Positions 27,867 through 35,662 of a DNA stretch of 35,957 bases are shown here, piece by piece; positions within the stretch are counted from its first letter, which is position 1, and each line of letters begins with the position of its first letter. Both the position numbers and the translations under genes were made by a program. Below the pieces are notes generated by a model, which did not search any database, was not told the origin of the DNA, and was given only the letters and a program-made list of their open reading frames with translations. Source of the DNA: Candidatus Omnitrophota bacterium (GTDB lineage: Bacteria; Omnitrophota; Gorgyraeia; Zapsychrales; Fredricksoniimonadaceae); the NCBI GenBank assembly GCA_015233165.1, contig JADFYF010000015.1, positions 1-35,957 of the forward strand, written 5' to 3'.

Positions 27867-28984
27867 TGATGATTGTCTTAGTGATTGTGATGACGGTCGC
27901 TGTGGCGTTATTGATTATGCTTCTGACCCGTCAAAGCGCGTTGGAGAAGAATCAGGATCGCGGACAACAGGTCATGACGCAGAATCTCAATGCCTTTTCT
28001 GCCATGCACGAACAGAAACTTGAGCGTATTCGTGAATCGGTGGAAAAGAAACTGAGTGAGATTCAGCTGGATAACAGCAACAAGTTAGAGAAGATTCGTC
28101 AGACGGTGGATGAAAAGTTGCATGAAACCCTCGAGAAGCGTTTGGGAGAATCCTTTCAGTTAGTCAGTGATCGATTGGAGAAGGTGCATCAGGGATTAGG
28201 GGAGATGCAGACGCTGGCGGCCGGTGTGGGCGATTTGAAGAAGGTTCTGACCAACGTCAAGACGCGCGGCACCTGGGGAGAAATTCAGCTGGGGAATTTG
28301 TTGGAACAGATCCTGACGCCGGAACAGTATGAGAAGAATTACATCACCAAGAAGGGGAGCAATGACCCTGTGGAATTTGCTATCAAGCTGCCTCGTGAAG
28401 AGGGGGTTTATATTCCGATTGATGCAAAGTTTCCTAAAGAAGATTATGAACGACTGATGCAGGCGCAGGAAGAAGGCCATTACGCCATGATCGAGGAATG
28501 CACCAAGGCGATTGAAGCCAGAATTAAGTTGGAGGCTAAGAAGATCAAGGATAAGTATATTGATCCGCCTTACACGACGGATTTTGCAATTTTGTATCTG
28601 CCCATTGAAGGTCTATATGCCGAGGTTCTTCGTCGAACAGGACTTTGTGAATTTCTTCAACGAGAGTATCGTATCTCCGTCGCAGGTCCGACCACGATTG
28701 CGGCGCTTTTAAACAGTTTACAGATGGGCTTTCGTACGCTGGCTGTTGAAAAACGAGCCTCCCAGGTCTGGGAGCTCTTGGGTGTGGTCAAAGGTGAGTT
28801 TGGCAAGTTCGGAGATCTGTTAGATAAGACGAAGGAGAAATTGGATTTAGCGAGTAAGAATATCGAGGACGCTACCAGAAAGTCTCGCACGATCGAGCGT
28901 AAACTGCGTGATGTTCAGGACCTGCCTGCCGGACAGGTCGGTCTGCCAACACCGACGACTCACATTGTGTTGGAGGATCTATGA
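27860..28984 (+). CDS. rmuC: DNA recombination protein RmuC
   Basis: TRGTWGEIQLGNLLEQILTPEQYEKNY and PIDAKFPKEDYERL are RmuC hallmarks. Confidence 0.95.
   Translation: MVMMIVLVIVMTVAVALLIMLLTRQSALEKNQDRGQQVMTQNLNAFSAMHEQKLERIRESVEKKLSEIQLDNSNKLEKIRQTVDEKLHETLEKRLGESFQLVSDRLEKVHQGLGEMQTLAAGVGDLKKVLTNVKTRGTWGEIQLGNLLEQILTPEQYEKNYITKKGSNDPVEFAIKLPREEGVYIPIDAKFPKEDYERLMQAQEEGHYAMIEECTKAIEARIKLEAKKIKDKYIDPPYTTDFAILYLPIEGLYAEVLRRTGLCEFLQREYRISVAGPTTIAALLNSLQMGFRTLAVEKRASQVWELLGVVKGEFGKFGDLLDKTKEKLDLASKNIEDATRKSRTIERKLRDVQDLPAGQVGLPTPTTHIVLEDL
28921..28941. repeat. Degenerate CCTGCCTGCCGG... palindrome in the rmuC 3' end
   Basis: CCTGCCTGCCGGACAGGTCGG encodes in-frame LPAGQVG near the RmuC C-terminus. 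Confidence 0.6.
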
Positions 28985-29670
28985 GATTCTTTGAAGGACA
29001 GGATGTTGTTGCCTTTATCAGCGATAAGAGTATGGATTTTCAGCCGACGGATTTTGATGCGCCCTTGTTGCTCAAGCAGCGGGAGTATTTAAAGAAGGAA
29101 TGCTCTCTGGATGTGCCTTTCGTCTTCTGGCGTAAGCAGGTGCATGGCGATGACGTTCTTGTTGCTAAGGATTCTCCTCGGAGCGCATCAGGCTGTCCGG
29201 ATGCCGATGCCTATGTGACCTGCCAGAGCAATCTGCCTTTGGCTATTCGCACGGCGGATTGTGTTCCGATTCTTTTTTTTGATCCTGTGAAGCACGCTAT
29301 TGGCGTGGCTCATGCCGGATGGAAGGGGACGCATAAGGAAATAGCTCTTAAGACGATCGAACGCATGAAGAATGTGTTTGGTAGTAAGCCTGAAGATATC
29401 CAGGTCGTCCTGGGTCCGTCGATTCAGCCGTGCTGTTATCAGGTGGGAGAAGAGTTTCGTCAGTATTTTCCGAATGAAATTATCGAGCGGGCCGGCAAGT
29501 TATATGTCGATATCACGAAGAGTAATTACAAGCAGCTGTTAAAGGCAGGAATCAAAAAAGAGAATATCAAGAACACAGGGATCTGCACCTGCTGCAATCC
29601 TAAATATTTTTCTTTCCGACGGGATGCAGAGAAATCAGGTCGGATGATTTCCCTGATGGTGTTGCTATGA
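28981..29670 (+). CDS. YfiH/PgeF (multicopper polyphenol oxidase / laccase domain) family protein
   Basis: RTADCVPILFFDPVKHAIGVAHAGWKGT and GPSIQPCCYQVG. Confidence 0.95.
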   Translation: MRFFEGQDVVAFISDKSMDFQPTDFDAPLLLKQREYLKKECSLDVPFVFWRKQVHGDDVLVAKDSPRSASGCPDADAYVTCQSNLPLAIRTADCVPILFFDPVKHAIGVAHAGWKGTHKEIALKTIERMKNVFGSKPEDIQVVLGPSIQPCCYQVGEEFRQYFPNEIIERAGKLYVDITKSNYKQLLKAGIKKENIKNTGICTCCNPKYFSFRRDAEKSGRMISLMVLL

Positions 29671-29996
29671 AAACAAACTCCACCATTGTGGTATTGGTCA
29701 CTGCCAAGAATAAAACTGAAGCCAGAAAGATTGCAGGAGAGCTTCTTAAGGATAAGCTGATCGCCTGTGCTAATTTGGTGGAAGGTGTAGAATCATGGTT
29801 TACGTGGCAGGGAAAGACGGATCACAGCACGGAGACCTTGATGATGTTAAAGACGCAGCAGAGACTTTTTAAGAAGCTGGTCGCTAAGGTTCAAAAGTTA
29901 CATAGTTATCAAACCCCGGAAATCATTGCCTTGCCCATTGTGGAGGGAAGCGGGGATTATCTTCAATGGATCGATGACGTTGTTACCAAGGAGTGA
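29667..29996 (+). CDS. cutA: Divalent cation tolerance protein CutA
   Basis: LLKDKLIACANLVEGVESWFTWQGK and SYQTPEIIALPI. Confidence 0.95.
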   Translation: MKTNSTIVVLVTAKNKTEARKIAGELLKDKLIACANLVEGVESWFTWQGKTDHSTETLMMLKTQQRLFKKLVAKVQKLHSYQTPEIIALPIVEGSGDYLQWIDDVVTKE

Positions 29997-29998
29997 TT

Positions 29999-30496
29999 AT
30001 GTTTATTCGTTTATGTGTCATGATGCTGTTATTGTGCGCGCCTCAGGCAGCTTTTGCCATGGCTAATTTGCCTTCACAAGAGGTGGCGAATGTTTTGGTC
30101 GGGAAACCTGCTCCTGAGTTTAAACTGGGAAATACGGCTGGGGTCACTCAGACGCTGACACAGGCTCGGGATGGAAAAAGATCAGTGATGATTTTTTGGG
30201 CCACCTGGTGTCCCAATTGCCGTGAAGAATTAGATGCGCTTAAGGGGCGTCTGGATCAAATCAAGAAAGACGGCGTTTTGATTCTCTTAGTGAATGCGGG
30301 GGAAACAAAGGAAGAGGCTTCGTCTTATTTGAAGCGTCAGAAAATCCCGTTAGAGAGTCTTGTGGATGATGACAACACGGTGTCAGGTCAATACAGCGTC
30401 GTTGGAATTCCCACTCTTATTTTTATGGATGAGAAAGGTGTGATCCGCGCTGTTGAACACCGATTCCCTGCCGACTACAATTCCAAGTTTAATTAA
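29999..30496 (+). CDS. Exported TlpA/ResA-like thiol-disulfide oxidoreductase
   Basis: Signal peptide, then FWATWCPNCREEL and VVGIPTLIFMDEKG. Confidence 0.92.
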   Translation: MFIRLCVMMLLLCAPQAAFAMANLPSQEVANVLVGKPAPEFKLGNTAGVTQTLTQARDGKRSVMIFWATWCPNCREELDALKGRLDQIKKDGVLILLVNAGETKEEASSYLKRQKIPLESLVDDDNTVSGQYSVVGIPTLIFMDEKGVIRAVEHRFPADYNSKFN

Positions 30497-30505
30497 ATAA
30501 GAAAT

Positions 30506-30611
30506 CTGTCATTCTGAACCCGCTGTTTTCTGGCGGGTGAAGAATCTTGAAAGAACTGCTTCTTAGAAAGGTTTGTTCTTTTTAGATCCTTCACTTCGTT
30601 CAGGATGACAG
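30506..30611. repeat. CTGTCATTCTGAA ... TTCAGGATGACAG inverted repeat with a nested ACCCGC..GCGGGT hairpin (30518-30538), between convergent genes
   Basis: Terminal inverted repeats; lies between the tlpA-like stop (30496) and the ppiD-like stop (30617). Confidence 0.8.
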
Positions 30612-30616
30612 GTTTA

Positions 30617-32086
30617 TTATTTAGCCTTGTGTTTATCGATTTGACTTTGAATGTTGGCTTTTAATCTTAGCTGGGTGACGAATTCAGCGGTGATTTGGCT
30701 TCTCTTTTGAGCGAGCATCATTTCTTTGAAGTTGGTTTTATCAGATTCAAATTGTTTCTCGTCAATCCCTTCGATACTATCTAGATAAACAATGGCTGGA
30801 CCTTGCGAGGTGCTAATCACTTCGCTTAATCTGTTTTGCATGTTCATTTTTAAGGTTTCTTCCTGAAACTCAGCAATCAGTCCCATATTGGCGACGTATT
30901 CTCCTCGACCAAAGGAGTTGGTTTGATCCACCTTCGCATCAACCCCTAACGCTAAATCCTTGAAGCTTTTGTTGGCCTTGAGTCCCTGACTAATCACTTT
31001 AAGAGCCGCATCCGCCTTGGTTTTAGCTAGAGTGAATCCTTTATCGGTCAGAAGAGAATTTTTGACATCTTCTTTAATGGCCGCTAAGGCGGGGATGGAA
31101 GAGTCTTTGTATTCTTTGATTCTTAAGATTTGCCAGCCGTCAGGCATTTCAAACGCAGGGCTGAACTGGCCTTGCTTCATGGCGAAGATTTTCTCCACCA
31201 GTTCCGGCGACCAGGCAAAACTTAACAGAGGCTGGGCCTGAGAGAAGAGTCCGCTTTCCTTGACTTCAATTTTGTGTGCTAAGGCTAGGGCTTTAAAGTC
31301 GGTGTTGGTTTTTAATTCTTTAGCTAAGGCGGTGATGGCTTTTCTGGCAACTTCCTTTTGTTCCGTCGTAGCCTTTTCAGGGAAGTTGACTGTAGCAGAT
31401 TCCACATTCACCATGATGGGCTTACGGAATTGTTCTTGATGGGCGTCGTAGTATTTTTTAATTTCATCGTCGGAAACTTTTATATCCTTGGCAGCCTTTA
31501 GGGGTTCAAAGAGGGCGTAGACCAACTTGATTTTTTCATTCTTAAGAATGTATTCTTTTTTGACTTCCGGATCCGTCATGGAAAGCTCACCAGTGACTTG
31601 TTCTAGAAGTTTCTTAATCATCAGCTGAGTGCGGATGCCCCCTTCAAATTCGATGGTTTTACGGTCAAAGCCTCTGGGGTCTGAAACGATGGATTCATAT
31701 TTGTATTGATCAAATTTGCCCTGAGTTTGAAAGAAGGGCATGGTGGCAATGAAATCAACAATTTCTTGATCAGAAACTTGAACATTTCGTTTTTTAGCTT
31801 CTTCCAAAAGAACCAGACGATCCCAAGTTTGTGCTTCGAGATTCAGACGGTTGCCGTACTTAAAGAAATTATCGCCATACATCAGGATGGCAGAGTCGCG
31901 CGTGTCGTAATAGGCTTTTTGCCAATCCATCAAGGAGACGGTGTGACCGAAGATTTTACCGGCGCTATTGACGCTTTTATCTAATCGCCAGGCTGTTCCA
32001 AAAACAGCAAACGAAAGGATGATAATAACAGAAACAACCCAGAGGATCTTTCTGGAGACACCTTTGTGACGAAGAACGCTAAGCAT
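30617..32086 (-). CDS. PpiD/SurA-like membrane-anchored periplasmic peptidyl-prolyl isomerase/chaperone
   Basis: MLSVLRHKGVSRKILWVVSVIIILSFAVFG anchor, SurA_N-like region, and parvulin-like central segment. Confidence 0.85.
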   Translation of the reverse strand: MLSVLRHKGVSRKILWVVSVIIILSFAVFGTAWRLDKSVNSAGKIFGHTVSLMDWQKAYYDTRDSAILMYGDNFFKYGNRLNLEAQTWDRLVLLEEAKKRNVQVSDQEIVDFIATMPFFQTQGKFDQYKYESIVSDPRGFDRKTIEFEGGIRTQLMIKKLLEQVTGELSMTDPEVKKEYILKNEKIKLVYALFEPLKAAKDIKVSDDEIKKYYDAHQEQFRKPIMVNVESATVNFPEKATTEQKEVARKAITALAKELKTNTDFKALALAHKIEVKESGLFSQAQPLLSFAWSPELVEKIFAMKQGQFSPAFEMPDGWQILRIKEYKDSSIPALAAIKEDVKNSLLTDKGFTLAKTKADAALKVISQGLKANKSFKDLALGVDAKVDQTNSFGRGEYVANMGLIAEFQEETLKMNMQNRLSEVISTSQGPAIVYLDSIEGIDEKQFESDKTNFKEMMLAQKRSQITAEFVTQLRLKANIQSQIDKHKAK

Positions 32087-32179
32087 AGGAACCTTTCTGT
32101 ATAGTGGTGTAGGGGTATGTGAAAATGACCCGTATTTGTATTCCAAGAAATGCCGTGATTATATCGACGCTCCTAGCAA

Positions 32180-32218
32180 TTGGCAATATATAAATATAAA
32201 TGTTAAACTTGCCCCACC
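32180..32218 (+). promoter_or_regulatory. Candidate promoter for the 1077-aa protein with a very short leader
   Basis: TTGGCA (32180-32185), 18 nt, extended -10 TGtTAAACT (32204-32209), then ATG at 32219 after 9 nt with no SD. Confidence 0.45.
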
Positions 32219-35200
32219 ATGAAGAAGCTTATATCTATCGTCTTGCTGGTGTCCTTTCTGACAACCACTCAGGGTTCCCATATTGTTCAGGCGCAGGAGT
32301 TGACCTTGCCTGTTGCTGGCGTCAGGGGGCATTTAAGTCCTGAATTTAATCCTCCGATTCTAAGAGGGATTAAGGTCTATCCGGATAATCCGTTTCGGTT
32401 TGAATTCGTCTTGGACCAAGGGGACAGGACGTCCTTGGAAGCCAAAAGCGAAAGCATTTTGGCGAAGGAGGATTACCTCAAAACCGAATCCACCAAACTC
32501 ATCAAATATTTCCTCGCCAGCCTCACCGTCCCCGAAAAAGACCTTTGGGTCAATCTAAGCCCCTACGAAAAAGACAGAATTGTCCCAGAATCCTTTGGTC
32601 AAACTGAAATGGGCAGAGACTTGTTGGCGCAGGATTATATCTTGAAACAGATAACAGCGAGTTTGATTTACCCCGAGGATGAGGTTGGAAAGAAGTTTTG
32701 GAAGAGGATTTATGAAGAAGCTGCTCGCAGATACGGAACAACTTCTGTTTCTGTGAATACGTTTAATAAGGTTTGGATTGTTCCTGAGAAGGCGGTGGTG
32801 TATGAGAATACCAGGGCTGGAACGGCTTATGTGGTCGAGGCTCGTTTGAAGGTGATGTTGGAGGAAGATTACCTATCGCTGGAGAAATATAATTCTGATT
32901 CCCCTCCCCTTGACCCGCCTCTGGCGGGTCTTGTGGGAGGGGCTAGGGGAGGGGGCGATTCGCAAAATCCCCCCTCCCTAACCCTGCCTGCCGGCAGGCA
33001 GGCCTCCAACACAAAGGGGGAGGGAATTAATAATTTAGGCTCCAATATCATCCGAGAAATCATCATCCCCGAACTCACTAAGGAAATCAACGAAGGCAAA
33101 AACTTTGCTCAACTGAGACAGGTTTACAATTCTTTAATCTTAGCGACGTGGTACAAGAAGAAGATTAAGGAAAGTATCTTGTCGCAGGTGTATGAGGATA
33201 AGAATAAGGTGGCGGGGGTTGGTTTTGAAGACGTAGGGGCGGGTTCCAAACCCGCCCAAGAACAACGGGCAGGCCTGCCTGCCGGACAGGCAGGTTTAGA
33301 ACCTGCCCCTACGGTATTGGACGTTACAACCATCTACAAACAATATCTCACTGCCTTCAAAAAAGGCGTCTACAACTATATCAAGGAAGAATCTGATCCT
33401 GTCACTCAACAACCTACCCCCAGAAAGTATTTCTCCGGCGGATGGACAGCTCTCCCATTAGATCATGCCATGACCATTGTGACCCGTATGTCCGGCTCTT
33501 TACCACATTCAGCGATGAAGGTTGATGTCCGATTAGATCAGGCGATGAATAGCTATACCCGCTTAGATCCTGCGTTAGAAACAATTATTAGGAGTCATCG
33601 ATTGGCTTTGGATTTGACCGGAGCAGCTTCGGACGGATCCTTAAAAGATATTCCGACTATTGAATATGGACGTTATCTTCAGGAATATATCTGGCATGAC
33701 TCTCAAGAGAGTCTTAAGCGTTTTGATTTTTATCGAGACGCTACTTCGACGCCTGACAATGGCCATATCGGTTCTCAGGTGGGGCCTTTTATTTTTATGG
33801 AAGAAGAATTCTTTGATACCCTTAGTGCTCAGGAGAAGGAGCAGATTCAAGACCGGGTTGTAAGATACCATCGCAAGGATTCGTTGTGGAGGTATGCGCC
33901 TTATGCGACGGGAATGATTTTTGCGCTTATGCATTATCCGGTTAGTGAGTATGGTTTTATTGATAGTGGGGCAGGAAAAGGAATTCTTGCTTTATCCACT
34001 CTTAAAATGGGAGCCCCCTTTGTGTATTTGGCAGATCATGATCCAGAAGCCTTAGCAGCGGCGAGAAGGACATTAATTTTAAATAATTATGAAGAGGGAA
34101 AAGATTTCTTTATAGAAGACATTGATCTAAGGAATTTTGACTTGATTAAAGAGTTAACGAAAAAAGTAAAAGCTGAGGCTATTAAAAGAGGAAAGAAGTT
34201 AGCCTTGATATCTAATATTGGAGAGTGGGAAGAATTTAGTGTTTCTAATACGAATAGTTTGAATTTTGTTAAAGCATCCGAAGGTTTAATAAGCCTTGCG
34301 TTTTTAACCGGATATAATCTTAGAAATTCAGTGACCAATTCTCGAGTTGTAGCGAATGATGAAAAAGTTTTTAAGGAATTTAAGATGCAAAGTCAACGGA
34401 TCGTTACAGCTTCAAATCATATGGATGTCGTTCTCCTCGGTGAGCTTAATCCATCAGAAGATCGGTGGAATAAAAATAATATTGCAATGATTTTTACACC
34501 CAAAATGATCAAGCACCTTCCTGTAAAGATAGAACTTGCTAATATTACGAAAAAAGATGGTCCTCCTGTTATTTTGCAGATTAGTAAATATAGTGACGAT
34601 ATTTATGATATTAAGGTGTTCGTTAATGACGAATATACAGGTAGCTTTCAAATAGAAACATTAACCGATCTTTTATATGTGATTAATTTCTTTCATCCCA
34701 TTGGAGATTTTGATTCCCTTGTGAATTTTGACAGGGAAGTCAACTTGGAATGGAGCGGGAAGGGGGTTGCATCGACAATACTTAATTGGCTTGCTTGGAC
34801 AGCCAAACAAAATAACGTTCAATTAGGTAACTCTGGAACAGAAACCTTTAGCCTGCTTCGTCTGTATCAATTATTTTTTGCAGGGGAGATCTTTAATAAA
34901 GATTTCTATAATAATCATGAATTGTTTCTTGGATTGGGCCCGTTAACTTCAGCGTCGGTTATTATAAAGGTCAAATCTATTGAGGGAAGTTCGGATATCT
35001 ATAAAATTACAAATCAAGATTGGATTGTTGAAGACAAATTTGAATTAGGGTCTTTAATAAGGATTGATGAGAATGGGTGCGTTTGGTCAGAGAATAAGGA
35101 TCATAAAATTGGAAATATTATTCAAGTAAGTTTAACTCAGCGCAAAGGGACTCCTCAATACAAGGAACTACCAAGAATCAAAATTCTCGATAATGCCCAA

Positions 35201-35452
35201 TTGGTTCAATCAGTTAAGAAGGGTCAGGAGATGGGGTCTCAAGGTCCTGGCGGTATTGATTTGACTTCTGATCAAGCCTTGCAAGTTAAAAACGATGGCA
35301 ATGGAGAGCTTGAGTTCCACCTCGATTCCGCGCAGCTCGCCCAACTGCAAAACGCTCCGGGATTTGTGCCGGTGATTATTAATATAGAACCGCTGATCGA
35401 TTTGGAAGATTTCTTGGGGATAAGCTCTCAAGAAAAGCTTGCAAACGTATAA
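32219..35452 (+). CDS. Large exported modular protein: conserved N-domain, methyltransferase-like payload, conserved C-terminal 'GGIDL' module
   Basis: Signal peptide (MKKLISIVLLVSFLTTTQG..VQAQE). TESTKLIKYFLASLTVPEKDLWVNLSPYEKDRIVPESFGQTEMGRD matches the 16008-18809 protein. SAM-binding-like FIDSGAGKGILALSTLKMGAPFVYLADHDPEAL. Confidence 0.88.
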   Translation: MKKLISIVLLVSFLTTTQGSHIVQAQELTLPVAGVRGHLSPEFNPPILRGIKVYPDNPFRFEFVLDQGDRTSLEAKSESILAKEDYLKTESTKLIKYFLASLTVPEKDLWVNLSPYEKDRIVPESFGQTEMGRDLLAQDYILKQITASLIYPEDEVGKKFWKRIYEEAARRYGTTSVSVNTFNKVWIVPEKAVVYENTRAGTAYVVEARLKVMLEEDYLSLEKYNSDSPPLDPPLAGLVGGARGGGDSQNPPSLTLPAGRQASNTKGEGINNLGSNIIREIIIPELTKEINEGKNFAQLRQVYNSLILATWYKKKIKESILSQVYEDKNKVAGVGFEDVGAGSKPAQEQRAGLPAGQAGLEPAPTVLDVTTIYKQYLTAFKKGVYNYIKEESDPVTQQPTPRKYFSGGWTALPLDHAMTIVTRMSGSLPHSAMKVDVRLDQAMNSYTRLDPALETIIRSHRLALDLTGAASDGSLKDIPTIEYGRYLQEYIWHDSQESLKRFDFYRDATSTPDNGHIGSQVGPFIFMEEEFFDTLSAQEKEQIQDRVVRYHRKDSLWRYAPYATGMIFALMHYPVSEYGFIDSGAGKGILALSTLKMGAPFVYLADHDPEALAAARRTLILNNYEEGKDFFIEDIDLRNFDLIKELTKKVKAEAIKRGKKLALISNIGEWEEFSVSNTNSLNFVKASEGLISLAFLTGYNLRNSVTNSRVVANDEKVFKEFKMQSQRIVTASNHMDVVLLGELNPSEDRWNKNNIAMIFTPKMIKHLPVKIELANITKKDGPPVILQISKYSDDIYDIKVFVNDEYTGSFQIETLTDLLYVINFFHPIGDFDSLVNFDREVNLEWSGKGVASTILNWLAWTAKQNNVQLGNSGTETFSLLRLYQLFFAGEIFNKDFYNNHELFLGLGPLTSASVIIKVKSIEGSSDIYKITNQDWIVEDKFELGSLIRIDENGCVWSENKDHKIGNIIQVSLTQRKGTPQYKELPRIKILDNAQLVQSVKKGQEMGSQGPGGIDLTSDQALQVKNDGNGELEFHLDSAQLAQLQNAPGFVPVIINIEPLIDLEDFLGISSQEKLANV
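32899..33026. repeat. CT-rich inverted repeat inside the CDS, with two nested palindromes (32912-32930 and 32983-33002)
   Basis: TTCCCCTCCCCTT...GGGAGGGGCTAGGGGAGGGGG ... CCCCCCTCCCTAACC...AAAGGGGGAGGGAA. Nested GACCCGCCTCTGGCGGGTC and CCTGCCTGCCGGCAGGCAGG. Confidence 0.87.
33233..33312. repeat. GTAGGGGC...GCCCCTAC inverted repeat inside the CDS, with nested CCTGCCTGCCGGACAGGCAGG (33274-33294)
   Basis: Termini match the 454-483 / 16266-16295 family. Confidence 0.83.
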
Positions 35453-35585
35453 ATGGAGTGATACAAAGAATCCTGTACCGGCGCCTACCTAACTGTTTCT
35501 TCTTGCCGCAATCCGGTATTTCACTAATCCATTAAAAAGGAGAAACGGCTAAAATAATGGAACGAAAATTGCTCATAAATATCAG

Positions 35586-35656
35586 TTGCCCAGCAAGGAT
35601 TCGAACCTTGACAACGAGATCCAAATTCTCGGGTGCTACCTTTACACCACCGGGCA
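35586..35656 (-). tRNA. tRNA-Gln (UUG)
   Basis: Minus-strand cloverleaf: acceptor TGCCCGG/CTGGGCA, anticodon stem-loop CGAGA-ATTTGGA-TCTCG (anticodon TTG), T-arm CAAGG-TTCGAAT-CCTTG. CCA not encoded. Confidence 0.93.
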
Positions 35657-35662
35657 ATAACT

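Noticed and set aside
22458-33312. Clustered GC-rich palindromic repeats considered as a CRISPR array
   Set aside because: Copies are dispersed over many kb, differ in family and length, have no regular spacers, and no cas genes are present.
32869-33333. Minus-strand ORFs at 32869-33099 and 33124-33333 (with CLPAGR/CPAGRPA peptides)
   Set aside because: They are antisense translations of the inserted repeats and surrounding CDS, with no SD or protein-like signature.
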